This document shows positions 17,529 through 26,408 of a stretch of DNA of 45,281 nucleotides, one piece after another (positions within the stretch are counted from its first letter, which is position 1; each line of letters starts with the position of its first letter). Below the pieces are notes generated by a model. That model saw nothing but the letters and a program-made list of their open reading frames with translations, was not told the DNA's origin and made no database searches. The stretch lies in assembly GCF_011050415.1 (NCBI RefSeq), contig NZ_DRFS01000001.1, forward strand, positions 1 through 45,281, written 5' to 3'. The translations under genes and the position numbers were made by a program. This DNA is from Halomonas sp. Lineage in GTDB: Bacteria; Pseudomonadota; Gammaproteobacteria; Pseudomonadales; Halomonadaceae.

Positions 17529-18545
17529 TTACTCTGGACTCACTACAGTGCGAGCCTGAAACTGCTCAAGAGCAGCGGCACGCTCTTCTTCATCCATAGG
17601 AATCAGACCAGCATCTTCAAGCGGGCTACCATAGCCAGAAATCATGTCGTTCAGGAAGAATTCTGTGTATTCAGCAAGACCAGGAATCACGTCCAGGTGC
17701 TCACCTTTCACGTAGAAAAACAGCGGACGAGAAACTGGGTATTCACCAGAACCAATAGTTTCTAAGCTTGGCTCAACACCATCAACCGTTGCTACTTGTA
17801 GACGGTCACGGTTTTGATCATAGAAACTCAAACCAAATACACCCACTGCATCAGCCTGCGCATCTAAACGTGCTAATGTTTCAGTGTAATCACCGGCAAT
17901 TTCAACGATACGCCCATCGCCACGCAGGTTGTTACAAGCGTCTTCTTCAACATTTTCTTCGCTTTCACAACCAACGTGGATTACTTTCTCTTCAAAAACT
18001 TCACGTGTACCGTGGTTAGACGCAGGAATTACTAACACGATTTCTTGGTCAGGCAGGCTGCTATCTACCTCAGACCAACGAGTGTAGGGATTATCAACTA
18101 GCGTGCCGTCTACCGTTACTTGGGCAGCGGCTGCTTTAAATACGTGCTCTGGGGTCAATGCAAACTCTTCACGATCAATACGTGAAGCGAACACAATGCC
18201 GTCATAACCAAACATAACTTCTAGAATTTCGTTTACACCGTTTTCGTTACAGTTGGCAACTTCGCCACTGCGGATAGCACGCGATGAGTTGGCGATATCA
18301 ATGGTGTTCTCACCAACGCCCTGACAGAACTGACGCAAACCGCCACCCGAACCACCTGAGCCAACCACTGGAGTATTGAACTGAGAGTAGGTATTACCAA
18401 ATTCCTCGGCGACGATACTGGCGAACGGTAAAACAGTAGAAGAGCCAGCAATTTGCACGGTCTCACGGGCCATTGCAGCGGTTGAAACACCAGTGGCCAA
18501 TGCGGCTACCATTGCAACACCTAAAGTATGCTTTGTTACGTTCAT
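17529..18545 (-). CDS. pstS: Periplasmic phosphate-binding protein PstS
   Basis: A 338-residue periplasmic binding protein with a signal peptide (MNVTKHTLGVAMVAALATGV onward, cleavage predicted after AMA at residue 26). Phosphate-binding loops are visible: AGSSTVLPF (33-41), GSGGSGGGL near 62, and DIANSSRAI near 84. It captures phosphate, and also arsenate to some degree, for PstCAB. GAGGGGA precedes the ATG. A Pho box lies about 100 bp upstream. It is the first and presumably most strongly expressed gene of pstSCAB. Confidence 0.95.
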   Translation of the reverse strand: MNVTKHTLGVAMVAALATGVSTAAMARETVQIAGSSTVLPFASIVAEEFGNTYSQFNTPVVGSGGSGGGLRQFCQGVGENTIDIANSSRAIRSGEVANCNENGVNEILEVMFGYDGIVFASRIDREEFALTPEHVFKAAAAQVTVDGTLVDNPYTRWSEVDSSLPDQEIVLVIPASNHGTREVFEEKVIHVGCESEENVEEDACNNLRGDGRIVEIAGDYTETLARLDAQADAVGVFGLSFYDQNRDRLQVATVDGVEPSLETIGSGEYPVSRPLFFYVKGEHLDVIPGLAEYTEFFLNDMISGYGSPLEDAGLIPMDEEERAAALEQFQARTVVSPE

Positions 18546-18642
18546 CGTCGTGTTCCCCTCTGGTTTAATATCCGGTTAGCACGCGCCTTCCGGTAGAGTT
18601 GGCCTGCTTGGCCTTTCACAACGAGGAGTCTGCACACGTTCC

Positions 18643-18660
18643 ATTGCAGAAATATGACAG
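18643..18660 (-). promoter_or_regulatory. Pho box (PhoB binding site) of pstS
   Basis: On the minus strand CTGTCATATTTCTGCAAT matches the two 7-bp direct PhoB repeats separated by 4 nt (CTGTCAT-ATTT-CTGCAAT; consensus CTGTCAT-N4-CTGTCAT/C). It ends 98 bp before the pstS start, the expected distance, and indicates induction by phosphate limitation through PhoBR. Confidence 0.7.
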
Positions 18661-18711
18661 CACAACTTTCTTTGAATATTTTTTAATAAAAGGAAGCGTT
18701 AGCTACTCAGC

Positions 18712-19443
18712 TCACAACAGCAGACCAAGGGCCGCCAATGTACATAGCGCCAGCGATGCGCCTTGCAGCAGCCGCCTATCGATGCGATGAGCAACAGCGT
18801 CTGCCAGGGCATTACCCATTAACACCGCAGGCAAGAAGGTCAGCGCAACTTGAAAATGCCAAAGCTGAATTTGCTTCGCTAACGCAAGGGTTATTAGCGT
18901 CAGCAAAGAGGTGAGAATAAAAAAGGCGGCTAAGTTGCCACGCACGCGATCAGCCGGTAAGCCGTGCATTAGCAGTACGAGGGGCGGACCACCAATGGCC
19001 GCTACGGTACCGAAAATGCCAGAGAGAATGCCCGCAAAAAATAGCGTGATTCGATTTACCGGGAGTTGAAAACGGCAAAGTGTTACGAGTACCGCAAACA
19101 GCACGATCACCGCGATCATTTTTTCTAAAACCACCATTGGCGCAGCGAGCAGTAGCCATATACCCAGCGCATTGCCGGGTAAGCGCCCCACTAACGCCAT
19201 GCCAATAGCATCCAGGCGAACTTCATGCCAATAGTGGCGGACCATCATCAACGAAACCGTAAACCCAAACAGCACTAAGATGACCGGAACCAAGCGAGGC
19301 TCAAGCATTAATAGCAGCGGTGCCCCCACTACTGCCAAACCGAAACCCGTAGCGCGCTGTACAAAGGCACCCAGCATTAATACCCCTGCACAGCCCAACC
19401 AGGTAGTTAGCGGTAAGTTTACCCAGGCTAATAAGCTATCCAT
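18712..19443 (-). CDS. TauE/SafE family membrane transporter
   Basis: A 243-residue protein of about eight membrane segments belonging to the sulfite/organosulfonate exporter family (TauE/SafE, formerly DUF81). Family features are the RATGFGLAVVGAPLLLM repeat near residue 30 and the related GTVAAIGGPPLVLLMHG in the second half, the internal duplication typical of the family. The substrate is unknown. Its ATG overlaps the last 8 bp of the Bcr/CflA gene, so the two are co-translated. It ends 52 bp before the pstS Pho box. Confidence 0.85.
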   Translation of the reverse strand: MDSLLAWVNLPLTTWLGCAGVLMLGAFVQRATGFGLAVVGAPLLLMLEPRLVPVILVLFGFTVSLMMVRHYWHEVRLDAIGMALVGRLPGNALGIWLLLAAPMVVLEKMIAVIVLFAVLVTLCRFQLPVNRITLFFAGILSGIFGTVAAIGGPPLVLLMHGLPADRVRGNLAAFFILTSLLTLITLALAKQIQLWHFQVALTFLPAVLMGNALADAVAHRIDRRLLQGASLALCTLAALGLLL

Positions 19444-20623
19444 CTGAAGTAGGCGTTTGGGTTAGTTTGCGCACTCCGATATTTCCCAGCAGCGCAGCAC
19501 CTAACATCGTTAGCACCATTGGCCAGAGGTGCTCAACTTCGAAAAGCCCCACCATCACACCGGCTAGCGCGCCACAGGTAAACTGAATACCGCCCAGCAA
19601 GGCCGTTGCAGTAGCACTGATATGGCCAAAGTGGTCCAGCAGCGACGAGATTGCATTCGGGGTAATCAATCCAATCATGCCAGTAAACAGCATAATCAGC
19701 GGCACCACGATCATTAGCGAGGCCATATTCAGCGCCGTCGCCGCGACCAAGCCCAGTGCTGCTATTAATTGTATTAATAAGCCTAAACGCAAATTCTGCT
19801 GAGGGGAGCGTTTACGCAATAAGTGAATATTGACCCGATTTGAGAGGGCGATGACGAGTACGTTAACGCCAAAAACGAGCGGATAGGTCGCAGGAGACAG
19901 ACCGAAATAGTCGAGATACAAAAAGGGTGAGGCGGTCACAAAAGCAAAAAGCCCAGCAAAGGAAGCCGCTACCGCACAGATATAGCCCATACCTTCGCGG
20001 TGCTTAAGCACGCTGGCATAGTTGCGGATGACTTGCCGCGGTGACGCTGCTGGTAACGACATGTCCCGAGTCTCAGGTAAACGCGTCCCTAGCAGCCACA
20101 ACAGAAAGGCTGCATAAACAGCTAGAAACACAAAGATCAGCCACCAACCCGCCACATGCAGCAGCAGACTCCCAACGGCCGGCGCAACCAGCGGTGCTAA
20201 CATCATGATCATTGCCATGGTAGACATGACTTTAGCGGCCTCACGCCCACTAAAACAGTCGCGCACAATTGCCGCCGAGTTAACCACACAGGCCCCGCCG
20301 CCCAGCGCCTGAATAAATCGCCAAGCAAGCAGGGTGGACAAACTATCCACCGAAGTGATAGCAAGGCTGGCCAGCATAAACACCACAAGCCCCCCGAGGA
20401 GTACTGGCTTTCTGCCCATTCGATCAGAGAGCGGCCCAAAACATAGCTGGCCCAGCGCAAAGCCAAACAAGAACACGCTAATAGAAAGTTCCGTGCGATG
20501 AATGCTGGCACCAATACTGTCAGCGATGATCCCCATCGCAGGTAAATACGCATCGATCGCAAAAGGGGCAAGCGCCGTATTGGCAGCAACCAGCAGTGCT
20601 ACCCGGCGGGGATTAAGGTGCAT
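19436..20623 (-). CDS. Bcr/CflA family multidrug efflux MFS transporter
   Basis: A 395-residue, 12-segment major facilitator. The N-terminal FAIDAYLPAMGIIADSIG and the motif A loop GPLSDRMGRKPVLLGG are characteristic of the Bcr/CflA drug:H+ antiporter subfamily (bicyclomycin, chloramphenicol and related drugs; also sulfonamides or dipeptides). I chose the ATG at 20623, preceded by AAGGA; an in-frame ATG 18 bp upstream has no ribosome site. Its stop overlaps the TauE/SafE start. Confidence 0.88.
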   Translation of the reverse strand: MHLNPRRVALLVAANTALAPFAIDAYLPAMGIIADSIGASIHRTELSISVFLFGFALGQLCFGPLSDRMGRKPVLLGGLVVFMLASLAITSVDSLSTLLAWRFIQALGGGACVVNSAAIVRDCFSGREAAKVMSTMAMIMMLAPLVAPAVGSLLLHVAGWWLIFVFLAVYAAFLLWLLGTRLPETRDMSLPAASPRQVIRNYASVLKHREGMGYICAVAASFAGLFAFVTASPFLYLDYFGLSPATYPLVFGVNVLVIALSNRVNIHLLRKRSPQQNLRLGLLIQLIAALGLVAATALNMASLMIVVPLIMLFTGMIGLITPNAISSLLDHFGHISATATALLGGIQFTCGALAGVMVGLFEVEHLWPMVLTMLGAALLGNIGVRKLTQTPTSDG

Positions 20624-20777
20624 GGGAATCCTTGAACGCATTAAACGTAAGCACTAGAAAAGATAGGCCGCTAATCATACACGCAGCTCAAACTGCATGC
20701 ACTGCTGCACCCTCTCTAATAAATGAAACATTTTCTGCTTAAGGTTTCACTCATAAACCATTTCCCTTCAATTCGAT

Positions 20778-22442
20778 GTGGACACTACTGTGAAATCGAA
20801 AAAGCTAGAAAACATTTCATTACGTTACTTAAGCCTTGCTGCCCTACTGCTCATTGCCGTAAGTATTTTTATTTTTGCTACGCTTACCTGGCACATTATG
20901 CAACAGAGCAATAGCGACTTATCTTCTCTAGAGCAGATTAACGTTCAACAGGGTTCCTCACTTAACCGTTTGCATATAGCTAGCCTAGAGGGTCTTAACC
21001 GAATGGATCGGGCGTTAGAACGCCAGCTACGTCCATCGCTTGGCGACCCAGTGGAAGCTCTGCAAGATGTAGAGCATGAATTGGCTGAAATGACTTCCTC
21101 TTTGGCAACATTTTTACAAGCCACAATAGAAAGTCCTTACCAAGCATTGCGCACTTCAATTGAACAGGAAGCAACCCTGCTACTGATTTCAATGGGCGAG
21201 CAATTGAATGCGATTACAACGGGCGATCGAGCAGGGTATCGTCAGATTACATTAGAAGCCCTAACACATAGCATGGCATTAGCAATTCACGCTCGCGCGT
21301 TTAATCAAGTTGCCGATCAACAAGGTATCGACCTAATGCAGTCTGCCCAACAGCGTTCGCAAAGCGTTGCTACTTGGCTAATTGGTGGTGTGAGTTTATC
21401 TGTAGGTCTGCTAGGCCTGCTAATGTTGTTGGGTCATTATCAAATACTATTACCTATCAACCATTTAATAGCACATTTTCGCACTATGGCGAGCGGAGAT
21501 CTTACCGCCGAGGTTCCCAAGCGGGGTAAGAATGAGATTGGTCAGCTTTACGAAGCGCTCAACACTATGCAGCGTTCTTTTACAAGCACTGTCAAACAAC
21601 TTCATACTAACAGTCATTATATTTTCGCAAGTGCGCAACGCCTTGCTTTGGGAAATGAAGATCTTGCTACTCGCACCCATCAGCAAAATGTATCACTGGA
21701 TACCACTTCAACTAATTTGCATATACTTACGGACAGTGTTGCGGATACGGCAAACCATGCTATCGAAGCTCAGAGGTTAACTGAAACAGCTGTAGAGCAG
21801 GCCACGCAAGGCCATCAAACTATGGAAGAATTCTTATTGACGATGCAAGAGATTCGCATACGCTCGCAGCAAGTGAACGATATTATGGATGTTATCAACG
21901 CTATTTCCTTTCAAACCAATCTACTTGCACTTAATGCCTCGGTAGAAGCGGCAAGGGCTGGTGAGCAAGGCAGAGGGTTTGCCGTAGTGGCAGAAGAAGT
22001 ACGCTCGTTGGCAACACGAAGCTCAGATGCAGCCGCTCAAATCCAATCGATACTAGTAACGTCCAACAATAGCATTGAGCAAGGGAATAAGCTTTCGCTG
22101 AACGCCAGCAGAAACATTCAAGAAGCGGTATTATCAATTGAGACAATCAATAAATCGATTGCAAAGATTGCAGTTTCAGCAAGTCAGCAGCACCAAAATA
22201 TTGAGCAAATCAGTGGCACTCTACAAGAACAAACACAGGTAACTCAGGCAAACGCACGTCAAGTAGAAGCAACATCACAAGATGCCATTTCACTGGAAGC
22301 AGCTGCCGAGAGTATGCGTGAGCAAGCGGCCCAATTTAAAGTTGATACTGCTCTGCATGTCGAGCCTTACGAATGGTCAGCGACTAATCAAGAAATACTG
22401 CCAACAGCTAATCAATATCAAGAACCAGCTTCGCTAGCATAG
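20778..22442 (+). CDS. Methyl-accepting chemotaxis protein
   Basis: A 554-residue chemoreceptor: membrane segment at about residues 15-39, a helical periplasmic ligand domain (about 40-195), a second membrane segment (about 196-218), HAMP (219-272) and a long cytoplasmic coiled coil. The kinase-control hairpin [20 protein letters not shown] starts near residue 377. There is no C-terminal NWETF-like pentapeptide for CheR/CheB tethering. The start is a GTG at 20778, or possibly the GTG at 20790; neither has a strong ribosome site. The ligand is unknown. It stands alone, with no che genes beside it. Confidence 0.9.
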   Translation: MDTTVKSKKLENISLRYLSLAALLLIAVSIFIFATLTWHIMQQSNSDLSSLEQINVQQGSSLNRLHIASLEGLNRMDRALERQLRPSLGDPVEALQDVEHELAEMTSSLATFLQATIESPYQALRTSIEQEATLLLISMGEQLNAITTGDRAGYRQITLEALTHSMALAIHARAFNQVADQQGIDLMQSAQQRSQSVATWLIGGVSLSVGLLGLLMLLGHYQILLPINHLIAHFRTMASGDLTAEVPKRGKNEIGQLYEALNTMQRSFTSTVKQLHTNSHYIFASAQRLALGNEDLATRTHQQNVSLDTTSTNLHILTDSVADTANHAIEAQRLTETAVEQATQGHQTMEEFLLTMQEIRIRSQQVNDIMDVINAISFQTNLLALNASVEAARAGEQGRGFAVVAEEVRSLATRSSDAAAQIQSILVTSNNSIEQGNKLSLNASRNIQEAVLSIETINKSIAKIAVSASQQHQNIEQISGTLQEQTQVTQANARQVEATSQDAISLEAAAESMREQAAQFKVDTALHVEPYEWSATNQEILPTANQYQEPASLA

Positions 22443-22489
22443 TGTTAATGCTAAGAATGCAAGGATCTGTATAACAGCTTAATAGCCGC

Positions 22490-22529
22490 GTAACGATAAC
22501 CTGTAAATTCCACAGGCATATATCGTTAC
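22490..22529. repeat. Long interrupted hairpin between the chemoreceptor and STAS genes
   Basis: GTAACGATA (22490-22498) pairs perfectly with TATCGTTAC (22521-22529), and inside it CCTGT (22500-22504) pairs with ACAGG (22512-22516). It has no T-tract. It lies between convergent genes and may act as a mRNA 3'-end stabiliser or a dispersed palindromic unit. A further 8-bp inverted repeat (22550-22557 with 22590-22597) reaches into the STAS stop codon. Confidence 0.4.
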
Positions 22530-22593
22530 TGCAGCAAGGTAGAATTCTCCTAAAGCCATCAGGCTACTTAACGAACCAAATTAGTCTGGGGCT

Positions 22594-23118
22594 TTAGTGG
22601 TTCGTAGCAGCGTCTTGCGACTCAAGCATCTCAACCAGTGGCTGAAATTGCTCGCGGTTGTGCTCGTTCATGTGCATCAAAATGCGATGGGCTTCAAGGA
22701 TGCGTTCACGCAGTCCCTCTTCATCGGCGGGCTCTTCTGGCAACTCTTCAAGTACATCATTGAGCGCGGTCTGCTGCTGCAAAGGCGCTTCCATCAGCGT
22801 GAAAAAACGCGCAAACCCCATCACATCCAGCATTTGACGGACGTCAGGGTTATCAACAATGATTGTGGGTGGCTGCTCCAAGCGGCCTTTAACCGCCATG
22901 GCCACCTTAGCGAGGAAGCCCAATGCGGTGGAGTCCACGTTGGTGGCCTCGCGCAGGTCAATCAATACGGCACACAACCCCGGCGTCTCGGCGAGGCGTT
23001 GGGCTTGAGTGTCTAGCGTAGCGCAGAGCGTTAAACGCACATCGCCACACAGTTTTAAAACAAATACACCAGAATCGAACGCCGCTTTAATGCGGCCTTC
23101 TTCAATCAGTATGACCAA
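22594..23118 (-). CDS. STAS-domain anti-sigma factor antagonist
   Basis: A 174-residue protein whose first 115 residues form a STAS domain. The likely regulatory phosphoserine is S63 in NVDSTALGF. A C-terminal helical, acidic tail of about 60 residues follows (EELPEEPADEEGLRERI). In partner-switching systems such proteins bind an anti-sigma factor when dephosphorylated by a SpoIIE/RsbU-type phosphatase; the gene upstream encodes exactly such a phosphatase and overlaps it by 17 bp. The start is TTG at 23118, with an AGCGGA-like ribosome site inside the upstream gene. From memory, Pseudomonas carries a similar vacJ, phosphatase and STAS neighbourhood. Confidence 0.85.
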   Translation of the reverse strand: MVILIEEGRIKAAFDSGVFVLKLCGDVRLTLCATLDTQAQRLAETPGLCAVLIDLREATNVDSTALGFLAKVAMAVKGRLEQPPTIIVDNPDVRQMLDVMGFARFFTLMEAPLQQQTALNDVLEELPEEPADEEGLRERILEAHRILMHMNEHNREQFQPLVEMLESQDAATNH

Positions 23119-24295
23119 ATCCGCTCACCATCATGATTGTTAGATCATCGGGTAAAGCATCGCGCTCTTGATTCGCATCAAACTCCGCATCCCCTTCTGC
23201 AAGGAGCGAATTTGTCTGTGCGAGCCGGTCGCGCAACTGCTCAAGCGTTACACTCTCACTTACCAATTGCTCAAGCTCCTTGAGCCGCGTGTCGAGCGTT
23301 TTACCCGGCAAGCACTCCAATACACCGTCTGAACAGAGCCATAAACGAAACTCTTTCGGCAAAGTACAGCTTAGCGAAGGATACTCCACATCGGGGAAAA
23401 GGCCTACCGGCATTCCCTCACCTTCCAAGCGACTTAGCTTACCCTCTGCCGCCAAAAGCGGCATAGGAAGCTGAGCGCCGAGCGAATAGTGCAGAGTATG
23501 CGCCTCATGGTCAATAACACCGACAAATAAAGTGGCATGCTTACCTATATCGGTGCCCTGTAATTCACGATTCATTGCCTTCAGCCAATCCGGGGGCAGG
23601 TTCTCCGGTTGCTTACCATCCCACTCACTTAACCAGCGGTTGCATAAGTATTTGAGCAGTACCGTCACAAAGGCTGATGAGGCGCCATGTCCAGATACAT
23701 CCGCGAAGTAAAATGCGCTGTAACGCTCGTTATAGCGCTGATAGTCTAGAAAATCGCCGGATAAATAGAGCGAAGGAGCAAATAGATAATCGTAGTACAC
23801 CCCATTAATCACCTTAGGATGTACCGGCAGTAAGCGACGTTGAATATGCCCCCCGCTCTGCTGATCCATACGCAGCAGCGCCAAGTGTGTCTCAAGGCTC
23901 TCATTTAATTCAGCCAGCCGGGCATGATCACGCTCGCGCTCAAGGGCCAAATCATTAAGCTCAATGGCCTTGCGGATCATTCGTCGCAGTAGCTCGGCAT
24001 GACGCAAAGGATGAACGATGTAGTCCACCAAACCAACATCGATGGCCTTAATTAGATCAGCGTCCTGTCGCGAGTCACTAACCACCAGCGTCGGCAGCCG
24101 ATGCGTTAACTGCGACCACTGCTGCCGTGGCACTGCCCTGGCATGGGCAACAATAAGTGCCGTGCCTGAGGGCAAATGCTCAATATCATCAGCCGCATAT
24201 ACCCACATACCATCGCAGGTAATTGCTTCCGCCAGCGCATCACGTTCACGACCAGGTTCATCGATCACCGCGATCAACTGCTTAGAATGATCCAT
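23102..24295 (-). CDS. SpoIIE/RsbU-type PP2C phosphatase with degenerate receiver domain
   Basis: A 397-residue protein: receiver-like domain (residues 5-110), a helical linker (110-150) and a PP2C/SpoIIE phosphatase domain (155-395) with metal-binding aspartates in SGDFLDY (D181), ADVSGHG (D199) and LPDDLTIMM. The receiver keeps the acidic pair (D12, E13), but the phosphoacceptor position is A52 (IVAHARAVP) and the conserved lysine is H95 (VHPLR), so classical phosphorylation looks impossible. It probably dephosphorylates the STAS protein encoded downstream. The ATG at 24295 has GAGG 6 nt upstream; vacJ ends 8 bp before it. Confidence 0.85.
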   Translation of the reverse strand: MDHSKQLIAVIDEPGRERDALAEAITCDGMWVYAADDIEHLPSGTALIVAHARAVPRQQWSQLTHRLPTLVVSDSRQDADLIKAIDVGLVDYIVHPLRHAELLRRMIRKAIELNDLALERERDHARLAELNESLETHLALLRMDQQSGGHIQRRLLPVHPKVINGVYYDYLFAPSLYLSGDFLDYQRYNERYSAFYFADVSGHGASSAFVTVLLKYLCNRWLSEWDGKQPENLPPDWLKAMNRELQGTDIGKHATLFVGVIDHEAHTLHYSLGAQLPMPLLAAEGKLSRLEGEGMPVGLFPDVEYPSLSCTLPKEFRLWLCSDGVLECLPGKTLDTRLKELEQLVSESVTLEQLRDRLAQTNSLLAEGDAEFDANQERDALPDDLTIMMVSGFGHTD

Positions 24296-24303
24296 CACAA
24301 GCC

Positions 24304-25113
24304 TCAATCGGCGAAATCATCGTCACCAAAGTCGCTATCATCGAAATCGCTATCATCAAAATCAAAGACGTCAGCGGCAAACGGATCGTCGCCCAGCTCT
24401 CCATCACTAATCGCAAATTGGCGACTTTGTAAGAAGGCGTCCCGAATAAAGCGGTAGCGATCACCGCGGATTAACTCCTCCTGGTCTAGCAAGCCCGCGC
24501 GGATATCGACCAAGTTAAGCGCTGTCAGGCTGATACGAACCGTATCATCATCCACGTAATAGATGGGATTCGCGGCTAGATCAGCAGGTAAACCGGTCGT
24601 GTCTCGCAGCGTACTGGGGCCTAACAAAGGCAACACTAAATAGCGCGAGTCCTCCCACCCCCAAACGGCTAATGTTTGACCAAAATCCTCTTCTTCCGCG
24701 GTAATTTCCATCAAGGTGGCATAATCCAGCAGCCCCCCAATGCCGACGGTGGAGTTAATCAAAAACCGGGAAGTGGCAAGGCCTGCGTTGGCAGGCTTGC
24801 CTTGCAGCATACTATTGATCGCCGTGCGCACTTCACCTAAGTTGGAGAAGAAATTACCCACGCCTATTTGTACGGGCTCAGGGGTAATCGTGCGGTAGCC
24901 TCTAGCAACTGGTTTTAATGTGTAACGATCTAATACATCGTTAAACGCAAACACTTTACGGTTAAAGCCTTCCCAAGGATCCTCGGGATGCCTGTCTTCC
25001 GCGACCTGGGTGCTGGCGCAGCCGCCGGTTGCTAATAACGCCACCAGCAGGAGAGGCAAGCCCCCGGTGCGCCACGTAAGCGCTGACTTCTCGTTATTTA
25101 ACAACTGCCGCAT
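24304..25113 (-). CDS. mlaA: MlaA/VacJ family outer-membrane lipoprotein
   Basis: A 269-residue lipoprotein of the Mla phospholipid transport system, which removes mislocalised phospholipids from the outer leaflet of the outer membrane. The signal peptide ends in a lipobox-like LLATGGC (lipidated C32). The body carries the family hallmarks DPWEGFNRKVFAFND and FSNLGEVRTAINSMLQGK, and the central VWGWEDSRYLVLPLLGPSTLRD. The last 20 residues are very acidic, built from repeats of DFDDS and DFGDD (encoded by 15-bp repeats near 24310-24365), an unusual tail. It follows the KAS III-like gene by 32 bp and precedes the phosphatase gene. Confidence 0.93.
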   Translation of the reverse strand: MRQLLNNEKSALTWRTGGLPLLLVALLATGGCASTQVAEDRHPEDPWEGFNRKVFAFNDVLDRYTLKPVARGYRTITPEPVQIGVGNFFSNLGEVRTAINSMLQGKPANAGLATSRFLINSTVGIGGLLDYATLMEITAEEEDFGQTLAVWGWEDSRYLVLPLLGPSTLRDTTGLPADLAANPIYYVDDDTVRISLTALNLVDIRAGLLDQEELIRGDRYRFIRDAFLQSRQFAISDGELGDDPFAADVFDFDDSDFDDSDFGDDDFAD

Positions 25114-25145
25114 GACGTTTTCCCTTTTCTAATTACGCACTGCTT

Positions 25146-26267
25146 TTAATGACGACGAACAACCACGCTACCCGCACTGTAACCTGCTCCAAAGGAGCAA
25201 ATGACACCGATATCTCCCGTCTCCAACTGATCGCGATGGAGGTGAAACGCAATAATAGAACCTGCAGAACTGGTGTTCGCGTAACGATCAAGAATGATCG
25301 GTGCTTGCGTCATGCTCGGATCGTGGCCCAACACTTTGCGGGCAATCAAATCATTCATATGCTGATTAGCTTGGTGCAACCACATGCGTTTAAGATCACT
25401 ACCGCTCAATTCCAAAGAGGCCAAATGGTCAGTGATCAATTTTGCCACCATGGGGCAAACTTCTTTAAACACACGCCGTCCTTCCTGAACAAATAGCTTA
25501 TCCAACGCCAACGGATCACTATCAGTCACCCGATTTAAAAAACCAGCATTGTTACGAATCGCGTTGGAAAACTTGGTAATCAGGCGCGTACCAAGAATCT
25601 CAAAACGTTCATCCGCTTTAGCGACTGCGCCGTTTTCTAGTACCACAGCCGTACAAGCATCGCCGAAAATGAAGTGGCTGTCACGGTCTCGAAAATTGAG
25701 ATGCGCCGAGCAAACTTCCGGATTAACCACCAGCGCTCTTTTTACGCTACCTGACGCTATCGCGTTAGCCGCCGTTTCCAGTGCAAAGGTTGCCGAACTA
25801 CAGGCAACGTTCATATCAAACCCATATCCGCTTGTCCCCAATGCTTGCTGCACCTCTACCGCAATGGCGGGGTAAGCGCGTTCAAGGTTTGAACAGGCAA
25901 CAATAACAAGCTCAATATCCGCAGCATCTACCTGCGCGGCGGCCAACGCCTGGAGCGCCGCAGCCGTTGCCATCTCACATTGAATGGAAGGTTCATCATT
26001 ATTCCGCTGTGGCAGTTTAGGCCGCATACGCTGTGGGTCAAGGATACCCTCTGCATCTAGTACAAAACGGCTCTTGATACCGGACGCTTTTTCAATAAAT
26101 TCACTGCTCGAATACGCCAGTGGCGCCCGCTCTCCTCGCGCAATGGCTTCGGCATGAATGTCATTGTCGCTGTCTACCCAAGCGTTAAATGCCGCCACCA
26201 AAGCCGCATTATCAATGGCGTGTTCCGGTGTATAAAGCCCTGTCCCGGTAATCACCACATGTGTCAT
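25146..26267 (-). CDS. Beta-ketoacyl-ACP synthase III-like protein
   Basis: A 373-residue thiolase-fold condensing enzyme with the KAS III triad: C156 in MNVACSSATFA, H298 in MWLHQANQHMN and N331 in RYANTSSAGS. It is longer than FabH (about 317-330) because of an insert near residues 30-95. It resembles the group, from memory including P. aeruginosa PA3286, that condenses medium-chain acyl-CoA from beta-oxidation with malonyl-ACP. A standard FabH role is less likely, as no fab genes are nearby. AAAGGAG precedes the ATG. It leads an apparent operon with vacJ and the phosphatase-STAS pair. Confidence 0.87.
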   Translation of the reverse strand: MTHVVITGTGLYTPEHAIDNAALVAAFNAWVDSDNDIHAEAIARGERAPLAYSSSEFIEKASGIKSRFVLDAEGILDPQRMRPKLPQRNNDEPSIQCEMATAAALQALAAAQVDAADIELVIVACSNLERAYPAIAVEVQQALGTSGYGFDMNVACSSATFALETAANAIASGSVKRALVVNPEVCSAHLNFRDRDSHFIFGDACTAVVLENGAVAKADERFEILGTRLITKFSNAIRNNAGFLNRVTDSDPLALDKLFVQEGRRVFKEVCPMVAKLITDHLASLELSGSDLKRMWLHQANQHMNDLIARKVLGHDPSMTQAPIILDRYANTSSAGSIIAFHLHRDQLETGDIGVICSFGAGYSAGSVVVRRH

Positions 26268-26408
26268 GCAAATCTCCTTTAAACGGCTTGCCGACGTGAC
26301 TGGCCATCGATGGCTAGCGTGTGACTTACGGCGTGCCTATATCGTAACTGTGTGCGTAAAGTAGCGGTTTTTCCAGCAACTTATTTAACGGCATGTTTTA
26401 ACGAGAGG

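Noticed and set aside
22550..22597. 8-bp inverted repeat spanning the STAS stop codon as a terminator.
   Set aside because: The loop is over 30 nt and there is no T-tract on the relevant strand.
26303..26314. Perfect 12-bp palindrome GCCATCGATGGC between hrpA and the KAS III-like gene.
   Set aside because: Too short, with no spacing to a promoter and no second copy seen; probably chance.
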